Translations under genes and position numbers: made by a program
Notes under the pieces: model-generated
Seen by the model: the letters and a program-made list of their open reading frames with translations, nothing else
Database searches by the model: none
What the model was told of the DNA's origin: nothing
Shown here: positions 13,378-23,607 of the stretch, piece after piece
How positions within the stretch are numbered: the stretch's first letter is position 1
How the letters are laid out: each line of letters starts with the position of its first letter
Assembly (NCBI RefSeq): GCF_000003855.2
Contig: NW_003101677.1
Coordinates: forward strand, 686,392 to 750,391
Length of the DNA stretch: 64,000 nt
From: Blastomyces gilchristii SLH14081
Lineage: Eukaryota > Ascomycota > Eurotiomycetes > Onygenales > Ajellomycetaceae
Reading direction: 5' to 3'

Positions 13378-13910
13378 TGTAATATGATGAAATCAAAGCA
13401 GTGACTAGTCAGTAGTATTATATAAGAGTAGTTGTTTGAGAAGCTGTATAGATGAGCTTAACTATTTTACTTGAATAGTGAGCTCATAGACTACAGAGTT
13501 ATTACAAGAATATCACAGATATGATACTTAGTATACTAAGAAGATTATATGAGATACACAGTAACTCTTGTATATATTTCAGTAGAAGAAAAACAAATCA
13601 CTGACTTCTTTGATAAGAAGTCAGTATCTAGCTATTCTATATAGATAATGAGCAGATACTCTTCTCTTATTTCATAAGTGAGAATAGCTGAAGTAATACC
13701 TCAGCAGTGTCTCATTGTCAAGAAAGAGTAATCTGCTGACCTTGTATAGAAGCAGGGTTCTCATATTCATCAATTGAATCTTTCTATGATATATCTGAAT
13801 GATGTTATAGAGTGGTTGGAAACCGGTTCAGACAGGATGAAATTATCTGCATGGAAGTAATGGGCCGTGTGGAACCGCAACGGGGCCTTGGCGCGGCCGG
13901 GAGCGTGACA
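13378..13910 (-). repeat. 5' LTR of nested gypsy element (533 bp)
   Basis: It begins TGTAAT and ends TGACA, the partner of 6,110-6,642, and is followed by the target duplication GAATG. Its last 110 bases or so (13,800-13,910) are GC-rich with many intact CpG, CpC and GpG sites, whereas the same region of the partner LTR is fully mutated. Confidence 0.9.
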
Positions 13911-16620
13911 GAATGATATATTATCTTACACTGATAAGAAGCTTGCAATGATGATTACAGATAATGTCATCTGAATGAGGTGAATATTTCTATTAAAATG
14001 TAAGAATGAGATGTTGAGATATCTACAGATCTTCAATTAATTTATCAAGAATCTACTGAGATGTAGTATTGTGATCATTCACTCAGACTGTGAAGAATTG
14101 AATTCAAATACAGTCATAACATATATACTCAGTGAAGAAATAAAATGAGAGCTGACTCTCTCTTATACTTCATAGTAAGATGAAGTATTCAAATAATTAA
14201 TCAGTTTAATCATTGAGAAGTTCTGATCACTATTAATAGACTCTTCAGCTCTGGAAAAAATGTGAGATGAGACAGTTATTACAGTTACAGAGCTGCTTAA
14301 TCTTATATCAATCTCAATGATATTGTATAAGAGCTCTGAAAATACAAAGCTGATTACACTGTATAAGGTCTGACTTGAAGCTCTATCTTCTACACGCGGC
14401 ATTCACTGATGAGGTTGCAAAGCATTCTTGAAGATAGTTCTCAAGCTTATCAATAAGATGGCTTCCTGTTTCAAAGAGTTGATTTTTGTGAGATATGATG
14501 ATTTTATTAATTATAGATTGATAAATCTCTTTAACAGGTGTTTATACATATCAAAAGATGTCATCTTTCAGAAGAATCTTCATCTTGTCAATTCATTGAT
14601 ACTGACTACTTCACACAACCTGAAGGTTCTACTCAATGCAGCTTATAAAGCAGCTGCAGTGATTTCTTTAGTGACATCAGATCTATCTGCTGCAACAATT
14701 TCTGCAATGATTTCTACAATAATTTCTTTGATAATTTCTGATTCATCAATAGATGATCTGTTTATTGATGAGGAAATTCAACCTGAGTGTTCATTATTTC
14801 TTATACTCACTAATAATTGATGAATTGACTATGATATCTTCATGAGAATACCTATCTTTTTAGTGCAGAATACACTGAATTCTCTGAAACTCACAGTTGA
14901 ATCTGATAATTCTTCAACATCTATAAGAGATATCACTATAGTGAGAAAATCTACAGTGAGGAAATCTTCAGTGAGAGACACTTTTAAAGATCTACTCACT
15001 GATTCTGAGATTGCTGCACTTCTGATTCTGAAAAACCTCACACATATCAAAGCTTTCATGAAATGAAAGTATTATTATAAGATCTGTGTTAAAGAGATTA
15101 ACTGTTTAAAACAGATAGAGATCTGATAACTGATTGAGAGAATATCACAAATGAGTGTTCTTTACAGTCAATGAGTATTTGATAAAAAGTTCAATAATAT
15201 GAGTGAGATTATCTGCTATAAGATCTGCTGAGTTGTCTGTGAAAATCTTCAACAGAAGAGAGTTAATTACTCAAGAATCTTTGCATTCATTATCTCTGCA
15301 TTCATCTCACAAGCTCTCATAATAATCTTGACATTCTGAGAATGATATATTCTGCAGATTGATATAATGACTGCTTTTTTAAATACTCAACTGTCTGCTG
15401 ATGAATGAATATATATGAATCAACTCACAGAATTCTGTGAAGACTGTAATAATCTTATATATAAGTTAATACAGAGACTCTATGATCTTAAGTAAGCAGT
15501 ACTCTTATAATATGAGAAGCTGTGAAAGATACTATTATACTCAGACTTCTATGTCAGTCTCTATGATACTGAACTATTTATTTATAATGAAAGATAAATC
15601 TATATAATTATCTATATAAATGATATTCATCTCTACAGTCTGAAAATCAAAGATCTGAACTGAGTCAAAGCTGAAATCACTGCTAATTATAAGATCAAGA
15701 ATGTAGAAAATTTCAACTGCTATCTAGAAATGAAGATTGATAGAGATTTAACTTTATTAATATTATCTTAATCTCTCTTTATAAGAAATCTTCTGAAGAA
15801 GTTCTTAATAAATAACTATTATTCTACATTCACTTCTATAAAGAAGAATGTTAATTTTATAAATGATAATAAGAAACTGATTACATACATAGCAGAATTT
15901 ATTCTATAATTCTATCAATTCAGTATTAAATCTCTGCAATATCTGACATTTAATACATGTTCTGATATGAGCTTTACTGCAGGATTTCTTGAATGATTTA
16001 GCTCTCAGTCTACATCAAAGAACTGAGCTGTATACAAGTGTACACTCTGATATCTACAGAGTTCAATCAATGAGAGTATAATCTATCACAGAGATGCTGA
16101 AATTGAATCTGTAGCATACACAGATACTGATTGAGCTGATAGAGATTTAGAATTTCATTCAATCACTGATTATATTATCTATATAGCAGATGACTCTGTT
16201 GCATGACAGAGCTGCTAGTAAACAGAAGTCTTCAAGTTATCAACAGAGACTGAATATATTGCATTCTTTAAGACTGTATATAAGCTTATCTGTTTCTGAG
16301 AGCTTCTAGAAGATGCTGAATTCATCTCATCTCATCTCAATAATCTGAATGTTAATGATTATCTCATTCTCATTACAGTCAATGATCTGACTTATACAAT
16401 TCATACTGATAATAAGTTTATCATAGAGCTATTCTCTTCTGAAGCAATTTCACACTGCTTGAAGTATATAGAGGTTTATTTTCACATTCTTCAGAATCTC
16501 ATCTGCAAGAATGAGATATCTATTCAATATGTTTCATCTGCTGAGAACGCGGTGAATGAGCTTACTAAATCACTTAAAACATTGAAATATATGTGTTAAA
16601 AAGAGAATATAAAGAAGATA
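13911..16620 (+). mobile_element. Degenerate Ty1/copia element, right half (integrase, reverse transcriptase, RNase H)
   Basis: This continues the copia coding sense interrupted at 6,109. The integrase core comes first (IIHSDCEEF near 14,075, family rSDnGgEF). The integrase tail follows at 14,440-14,580 with ISKDVIFQKN (family xSrDVvFdE). Reverse transcriptase (about 15,240-15,900) has MTAFLNTQL and YINDIH, where the family has YVDDi. The copia RNase H end (about 16,090-16,600) has AYTDTDWAD-like, STETEYIA and NELTKSL segments. The last coding motif ends near 16,590 and is followed by a purine-rich tract (16,610-16,635). No 3' LTR is clear, so the end may be truncated. Confidence 0.8.
14428..14820 (+). 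pseudogene. Open remnant of copia integrase C-terminus
   Basis: This 130-codon open stretch begins with the end of the copia integrase: FKELIFVRYDDFINYRLI and then LYISKDVIFQKNLH, matching the family motif in which the integrase tail ends in dVvFdE. The linker to reverse transcriptase follows and is Ala/Ile/Ser-rich. It is a fragment of one long disrupted polyprotein. Confidence 0.65.
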
Positions 16621-16784
16621 GAGAGATAGAGGGATAAAAAATAATATATCTCATGACTGATTTTTCATTACTACACATTTTCCAGTCATTTTTTGTACCT
16701 GTACTTGATTTGAAGGCGAATTTTGTATATAGCATTGTGTATAGTTACTCTGGTGAGTGGGGGTGTCAGGTCACATGATCTGGC

Positions 16785-16791
16785 TTACTAA
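16785..16791 (+). promoter_or_regulatory. Yap1/AP-1-type site TTACTAA
   Basis: TTACTAA lies 340 bp before the glutathione synthetase ATG and is an exact match to the fungal Yap1 response element TTASTAA. Yap1-family factors control glutathione genes in yeast. Binding here is inferred. Confidence 0.5.
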
Positions 16792-16916
16792 TCCTTCCAC
16801 CATATAACTTTCCACAAAGCTAGCAACCTTTCAATCACACAAGCTTTACACCTTCCACAGTGAGTTCTCGAACGCCGTTTTTGCCAAGGCGGTGAGGCGG
16901 GGATGCATGATGGACA

Positions 16917-16923
16917 TTAGTAA
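16917..16923 (+). promoter_or_regulatory. Yap1/AP-1-type site TTAGTAA
   Basis: TTAGTAA lies 208 bp before the glutathione synthetase ATG, a second exact TTASTAA match in the same promoter, 132 bp from the first. Confidence 0.5.
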
Positions 16924-17124
16924 TCAGCCACTTGCGAATCCGAGTACTGCGACCGATTTGATATATGTCATCAACTAACTGATCGTCTTTGAGATGTCTC
17001 TGCTCTCTTTGAATTTATATATATATCCTTCTTTGTTCCGCGTTTGTTTTGCACTGGAAATGCAGATAGACAGATAGCGTCATTTTATTAATTTATTGTT
17101 ACAAGACTCTTGGATTTCTTCCAA

Positions 17125-18907
17125 ATGGACAACTCCGTCTATGCCAACTACCCCCCGCCATTGAGTCCTGAGCAGCAAGAATATCTTGTCTCCACGGTAA
17201 AAACATGGGCTCTACATCATGGACTATGTGTCAAACCGTCACCGTCATTTATCGAGACGCAATTGGATCCCCAAGGCGTCTTAGCAACTAATGCGCCCGT
17301 CACTCTTTTTCCCAGCCTTTTCCCCAAATCCTGCTTTGACCGTGCCACTTCAATTCAGAGAGCATACAACGAGTTATATGCTAGGATCAGCAGCGATGAA
17401 GCGTGGTTGGGGAAGGTTATTGAAGAGTAAGATGGTTTTTCGTTTTTATTCTTTATATTTGTTCTTTTATTATTTTATTTTCATCATTTATTTATTTATT
17501 TATTATTTATTATTTATTATTTTTATTTTTTTGGTTTCTGTAGCGTCTTTCTTTGAAAACCAAACGGAATGGGAAATTTGCGCCCGCCTGCTGTCCGTTT
17601 GCAGTTTTATATTACTTATCCATTTCCACGCTCCGATTAGTTACTGACGATGTGGTAGGCTCATTGACGTGGATGACTTCGTCGCAAATCTTTGGAAGGT
17701 TCATCTCAGTGTAAAAAAGGATGGATATGTTCAGCCACTGTCACTAGGCCTTTTCCGATCCGACTATATCGCCCATCGGCCTCCTGGCTCAGTAGAACCA
17801 TCCCTCAAACAGGTGGAATTTAACACCATATCCTCATCGTTTGGAGGTCTTTCAGCCCTTGTCACTGCATTGCACGCAGATCTCTTGTCCTCACCTCCTG
17901 GAAATCCCATTACATACCCGACACATCCAATTCTGAAAGATCGTAGGCCCCCAGAAAATACTGCCACCACCTCCCTAGCCAGCGGTCTAGCATCAGCCCA
18001 CAATGCATATGGCCCGTCAAAGTCAGAATCCTCACTACCATTGTGCATTTTATTCATTGTTCAAGCCGGGGAACGAAACTTATTCGACCAGCTGGAATTA
18101 TCCACCCGGCTTACTGATTTCCACAAAATCCCTGTCTTCCGACTCATAACGACAGATATCCTGAAATTGACCTCGATTCCTTCCTCCAACTCTGCAAGGC
18201 CATTAATATATGCCCCTCTCCACGCCCCTGCCACCAAGTTTGAGGTAACCACAATTTACCTACGCGGTTTCTATGGACCGGCGGACTACCCAGACGAATC
18301 CGCATGGGCTGCTCGAACGCACTTAGAGCGTTCTGCCGCGATAAAATGCCCTTCCGTCCTCAGTCAGCTATCTGGCTGCAAGAAGGTGCAACAAGTACTT
18401 GCAGACCCCAATGCTGAGACAGATCACCTCACCCGTTTCCTCCCAAACACCCCCAGCCAAACAATCGAGAAAATACGCGCAACGTTCGCCCCGCAATACG
18501 ACCTCTCAACATCTGGACGTGGCCGTGAACTTGCCCTCAATCCTTCCACGGCAGTCAACCATGTCTTGAAACCACAGCGTGAGGGCGGTGGGAACAATAT
18601 CTACCGTGATGCGATCCCAGGATTCCTACGCTCTATGCCGGAGAAGGATTGGAAGGGATGGATTCTGATGGAACTGATCCAGCCACCTGATGCGGCTAAA
18701 AATATAATGCTGCGCAGTGATGGAGAGGTGTTGAGTGGGCAAGTTATTAGTGAATTAGGAGTGTTTGGTACTGCACTTTGGAAGGATGATGGTGAGCTAG
18801 TACATAATGAGCAAGGAGGTTGGCTGCTGAGGACTAAGGGGAAGGAAAGTGATGAGGGCGGTGTGGCGGCGGGGTTCTCGTCGTTGGATAGTCCCCTGCT
18901 TCTTTAA
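17125..18907 (+). CDS. gsh2: Glutathione synthetase
   Basis: It joins gamma-glutamylcysteine and glycine with ATP to make glutathione, the last step of the pathway, in the cytosol. Exons are 17,125-17,426 and 17,659-18,907, giving 516 aa. The 232-nt intron has donor GTAAGA, branch-like ACTGAC and acceptor TAG, and splicing continues the reading as VIEELIDVDDF. The start is the ATG before DNSVYANYPPP; an upstream in-frame TTG is not a plausible start. Signature segments are LNPSTAVNHVLKPQREGGGNN (ATP-grasp Gly-rich loop, about residues 389-409) and, at the C-terminus, LLRTKGKESDEGGVAAGF (about 488-505, the lid that closes on substrate). Length fits the eukaryotic family. The intron carries a long T-rich (TTTA)n tract. 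The gene stands 0.5 kb from the transposon block and appears intact. Confidence 0.95.
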
Positions 18908-19787
18908 ACTCCGGGACGCAGAAATGGGCTTGATGTGGAGGTTTGTTATAATAACGTGCGAATGGCTTACAATGTCTTGATGTGTGACTTTATGAATTAC
19001 TCGCCCCAACTTTTTTGCTTACATCGTTAAATTACCTCTGAGAAATAGACGTTAGAGAAAATCAATTGTGTTTAAAATTTCAATGTGTTATCCAGAAGTA
19101 AATTTCGTAACAACGGAAAAACCGAACCAGACTCTAGTAAACATGCATAAAGAATCGTAAAGCGGCATCATGAGGGTGGGAAACAAAATCACTGGAATAA
19201 GCAATCACGCCAAATTATGGTCCGTCCGTGTCAGTTGGAAGAAGTTCACGGTAAAGCAGTTAGAAAACACATTAACTAAAACCAGAATGAGAAAACTGAC
19301 AGAGCAGAATATGAGTAGGAAGAATCGGGCAATTCAAAATCAAAATAGGGATATCAACACGCTGTATGCAGCTTATTCGTAACCACGATAACTAAATAGA
19401 ATTTTCTACCCTCTCGTTTTGAAAACTCCGGCTTGGACATGTATCCTGTCGCTAGGTCGGATGGTCGTAAGCTGCCAGGAATACCCCTGGGCCAATGGTT
19501 CACGTGGACGGCGATAGAAATTTTGAACCTGGGCGTGAAAGGAATTTGCAAAATCTTTACATGTAGCAAAGAAGAAAGTTTGGTAGACATGGCTTTGGGT
19601 ATCTTCGGTAAAGTGAAAGAAAAAGAGTTCATATAATCGCGCTTTGAAAAAGCCATTCGGAAGTTGAGATTTTTGGAACTTGGAGAGGAAATTTAAACCT
19701 AGTAGCTTAGCGGTCAGGTTCTACTTAATTTCCAACCACATGAGGTGGTTGTAACAACCTTTAGAAAAGCAGGGAGCCAATTGGTTT
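18908..19787. other. Intergenic, convergent gene ends
   Basis: This lies between the stop codons of glutathione synthetase (+) and the first uncharacterised gene (-). Short open frames occur on both strands, but none has splice support, family similarity or an obvious partner exon. It is probably two 3' untranslated regions. Confidence 0.5.
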
Positions 19788-21655
19788 CTATTGCCCCATT
19801 TCGTCCTCCATGAAGTCTTCGAAGGAACTAACGGGCGCGAGCCGTTCTTGAAGACGTCTAAACGGATCATTGCGCTGCATGATAGCGTCCGTATCAATGT
19901 TCAGGCGATGAGCTGGGTTCTGGCGAATTGAATGTGGGCCCGAGCCGTTGAACCGGTGAAACTCCTCTTCGTCCTGTTCTTGGTTGACTGGCGTGGACAC
20001 ATCCATATCATCAGAACAGGGGGCCATCCAACCAGGCGAGCGCTGTGGGTCGCTTTGTGCCATTGATGGACCTGGTTGGCGATGGCCACTCGGTGAGGTC
20101 GTCTGAGGGCTAGAGACAATGGGCTGCATCTCCTGCTGCTGCTGCGGGCCAAAGGGGTTGTAATTATGGGGAATGGAGGCAGGTAAGTGATGGCCGATGT
20201 ACGGATCGTACCCTTCCTGATCGACACCCGGGTTCGCAGTGACAGATGGGTTCGGTTGATAACCGAAATCGTTGTCTGAGCCAAATGTCTCTCTAAACCC
20301 TAGCAGGCCGTGGCGCATACCCCCAAACCCATATCCAAATTCATTTGGAAACCCCACAGCGGCTGGGATTTGCGGATCTCCCACCCCTTCCCAGGTATGA
20401 TATCCAGCGGTGCCGCTCGATATATTTGTCTGACCAGTTCCAGTAAACTGGTCATTGAGAGTGGCGGCTCCGGGGAGAGCAGGGCCCTGGGACGGGTTGA
20501 GAAGCCTGGTAATCCCAACCTGTTGGTCATTATCGTTGGGACCAACTGGACTGGGATTGGCTTGTCCGCCCGTTCCTTGGACCTGGTGTGGTGCTGCTTC
20601 TCGAGATGCGTCGTCCGGGGCGGTCGCGTCTGCTCGTCGATTATTCCCCCTTCTTCGGTCCCAGGAAGGAGGAAGCTGGTCGAGCGGGAGTTCTCGCCAG
20701 TTGTTGACGTTGGAGTTTGCAACCGCCTCCAACAGCTGCTCGTGCAAAGCTAACGCCTCCGCCAGCCTGGTACTTGGGACATGAAATAGGTTGTTCACCA
20801 GAAACATGTCCAAAGGGTAACAAGCTGGCGGAGTACCAGCAAGGTTCCTTGCTCGAAGACGTTCTGGCACAGCTGCCCGCTCATCGGCTAACTTGTCAGA
20901 GTATTCCACGTCCATTGTGGTATTTAGCCGCACCTGTTGGAGAATATACTAGTTAACAGCGATACAGGCATATCAGAATAGCACAAAAGCCTAAGCACAC
21001 ACTGACCTGCTCTCGATTCAACTTTTCCACCCGCTCTATCTCGGCCCTTGTCACAGCCCCGCGCCGGATTGTCCAACATGACAACCCAAGAGGCGCGCGA
21101 GCCTCCCGTTCTCGCCGCATGTTGAGGGAGTTGTCACTGGGGAGGTCGGCCTTCTCAACTGTCATTCGGGCCTTGATATCCCGATATGTCAGTCGTGAAT
21201 CCAACCTCATCCAGTACTCCAGCTGCCAGGCCAGGGGCCGCTTCGATATGTAGCGTGGCAGGAATGGGAAGTCACGGATCACAGCCCCGTCGTGGTCTTT
21301 AACTTCCTGGCCATTCTCAACTAGGTTGGGAATTGGGGTTGTACTAGGCGCAGTCGGGGGATCCAGCTGGAATAAAAGTGGAGGAAGGTTCTCATCACTG
21401 CAGCTCTGGGTTTCAATGTGATGGCAAGTGTGATTGGCCTCTGGAGGAGATGAATCTGAGTATAAACAAATGTTAAAATCAAATTTAGTTGTGGGAGGTG
21501 AATAGAAGACTAATCTACTCACGCTGACAATGAATCACTGTGGATGCGGTTTCTTTAACCAAATTAGCACATAAAAAAGAGCAGTGAGGATATATTAACG
21601 AACCTGATTGTGCAGTTGACACAGAAGTGTATTGATTGACTCTTTGTTCAGCCAT
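19788..21655 (-). CDS. Uncharacterised protein, member 1 of a local two-gene family
   Basis: Function unknown. Exons on the - strand are 21,604-21,655, 21,523-21,552, 21,007-21,455 and 19,788-20,933, giving 558 aa. All three joins keep frame (donors GTTCGT, GTGAGT, GTCAGT). The start is ATG in AAGAATGGCT, giving MAEQRVNQYTSV. A conserved region at about residues 48-160 runs from NLPPLLFQL through FPFLPRYIS and EYWMRLDSRLTYRDI to SLNMRREREAR and a Trp. The gene at 23,608-24,957 has the same blocks in the same order. The C-terminal half is low in complexity, rich in Pro, Gln, Asn and Gly, with no membrane segment or signal peptide. The arginine-rich block after the WMRLD motif could bind nucleic acid, but that is only a guess. 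No database family is recalled with certainty. Confidence 0.75.
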
Positions 21656-23607
21656 TCTTTCTTTCTTTCAAAAGCTTGATAAAGCTTTTGACAGTGATAA
21701 ATTTCTTCTAGTCAAAAATTCTAAACCTGTCTATGTTTTGTAAAACAATAAATAACAACACAAGAGTTTGTTATATGATTTTTGATCAGTCTTAGGGACA
21801 AGAAAACTGGGTGCAGCACGTCTTTCAAATCTCAGGTTCGCTACCAGAAGGAGCTCTCGCAAAGGATCAAAACGAAGAGTGACGGGTGCAGATCGCAAGT
21901 TCTGTAGAAAGATGTGGAAAATGGATGTTGGAAATGTTGAAAAGACGAGGGTAGAATGAGGATGTTTATCGTGAGATGAGTGGAGTATAGAGGAGAAAGG
22001 GGGGGAAAGGAGGAGAACCGCGAAGATATAGCAGTAACTCTCGCCCAGCTGGGCTAAATCCGAAGAATTCACCTCTCGCTCTTCATAACAAACAGCTACA
22101 TAACACGAAATAGAGGCAATAGGGTAACTTCTCGAAATTCACCGCAAGGGGAAAAGTCGCTACGAGAAAGAGGAGCAGCGACAACGCTGAAGAGTTCGAA
22201 ACACAGTCCAAATTGATCCGTGTGGTGACCCGCATGAAAGCTTCTCCCAAATTCTACCTCGTAATTTTGCAATATAGGAATATCATTTTGCTTAGAGAAT
22301 AAACGAGTTTATATGCCACAGCTATCTTCCATCGCTCAGGGAGTGCCATGGACCTCCTTAGGGAAATCTCGAAAGCGATAGAGGGGCATCACACCCAAGA
22401 GCCAACTTGGTGGCAGCAGTAGAGTGTGTTATTTTAATTTAGATGGAATTAGCCTTCATCCTCCAACAGTGTCAACCGAATCAACTTACAAACCTAGGAC
22501 GCATAGCTCTCAAATCTGGAGCCTTGTACAAAAACTTACACATTACAAACTCATCCTCGGGACCAGGCTCGTTGACCGCTCCTCGTGGAAGTCTGGCCAA
22601 CATATCGCCGAAGTAAAAGTTTCCAAGCATACATCCATAAAATATGTGCACTCTGAATGAGATATTCCCATCGCCAACGCGTTAATAAATGCTATGAGAT
22701 GGTATGCTCAACGTTAGGTTGTTGTTTTGAGGCGTTCCATGCCACGTGGAAAACTAGGAGGTGCAACCTTAACTAGTCTAACCTTATTCCAACCACACCC
22801 CCCTTTCCATCATCCCCAGCTGCTTTGGCTTACTTCGCAAATAATACCGTCAGTTTTTGAAATCAACATCACTATTGCCCGTTTAAAGGGGCATATCCGC
22901 GAAATTCAGCGGTAGTAGTGCTACATTAACGTTTCTAATTGCTGCGCCGGGCAAGTTCAGCAGATGGCTTCCATTCCTGGGATGAGATGATGGAAGGCTC
23001 GTAAATTTTGTCGGTAGTAAGTTTGTGTTTTCTGCTTTACAGTCCATCCTAAGCCAGGAGGGGTATTTGGGGGAAAGAGAGCCCATGATTTGTGAAATCC
23101 AATTCACAAGTATACGACTATTTCTGCTAGGCCATGCACGAGAAGCGACTGAAATCGAATCCCGCCGCATATTATATAACTTCACGGCGTCCACGCTTCA
23201 AAATAGAGAGTTATTGACGACATCTACTCAAATCCGCTGCTTTGATCTTTTGATCCTTTTTTTTTTTTTTTTTTTTCCCTTGACTGTGAGACCCTTTGAT
23301 AATAAAACCTATTTAATACATATTTGCCCACTCCAAATGATGGTATTCAACCGCCACATAAATCAACGTCTCCATTAACATAACAGATAACTAAGTACAC
23401 GAGCATGTCAACATGCTCCTAGATCCGAAGGGAACATTTTCGTTTTCGTCAAAGGAAACAAAAGGTCAGGTCATCAAATCGTTATCATCGTCATAACGCA
23501 ACAATTTTATGCTCCGAAAAACGGATTGCTCGTCAAAGACAAATTTCTGCATCTGCATAACGAAAGCATATTCGTAATGCAGCAAAAATGTCTACTCATC
23601 TAATCGC
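21656..23607. other. Intergenic region between the two related uncharacterised genes
   Basis: Nearly 2 kb with no convincing gene on either strand. The first 400 bp or so should contain the promoter of the gene ending at 21,655. A 17-base T run lies near 23,260. Short open frames near 22,424-22,915 and 22,883-23,378 lack splice or family support. Confidence 0.5.

Larger units (their letters stand above)
6110..13910 (-). mobile_element. Complete nested Ty3/gypsy retrotransposon, inactivated
   Basis: This 7,801-bp element is bounded by two direct 533-bp repeats and flanked by the 5-bp duplication GAATG (6,105-6,109 and 13,911-13,915). It interrupts the integrase region of the copia element. 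Its genes read on the - strand. Gag (about 12,400-13,320) includes a zinc knuckle near 12,400-12,445 of form CFNC-x4-Y-x4-C, where the family has His in place of Tyr. Reverse transcriptase (about 11,000-11,750) has VDYRDLNKITVKN and a catalytic box mutated from YLDD to YLNN near 11,180. RNase H lies near 10,300-10,750 and integrase near 9,200-9,900. About 1.8 kb beyond pol holds a separate ORF relic on the + strand. Stops saturate all frames, so it cannot be active. Confidence 0.9.
16640..17124 (+). promoter_or_regulatory. Glutathione synthetase upstream region and repeat/euchromatin boundary
   Basis: Base composition changes within about 50 bp near 16,640-16,700, from CpG-free AT-rich repeat to normal sequence. 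This 485-bp stretch is all the space left for the promoter of the downstream gene. It holds two Yap1-type sites, listed separately. No other gene is seen. Confidence 0.6.

Noticed and set aside
17110..17124. Possible earlier start of glutathione synthetase at a TTG codon
   Set aside because: A eukaryotic gene should start at ATG. The first in-frame ATG is at 17,125 and gives a normal N-terminus.
19170..19656. Short open frames on both strands between two convergent genes
   Set aside because: The opposite-strand frames overlap each other, and none has family similarity or intron support.
21731..22072. 113-codon - strand frame upstream of the first uncharacterised gene
   Set aside because: Overlaps the likely promoter region, is Ser/Leu/Phe-rich, and has no splice partner or recognisable motif.
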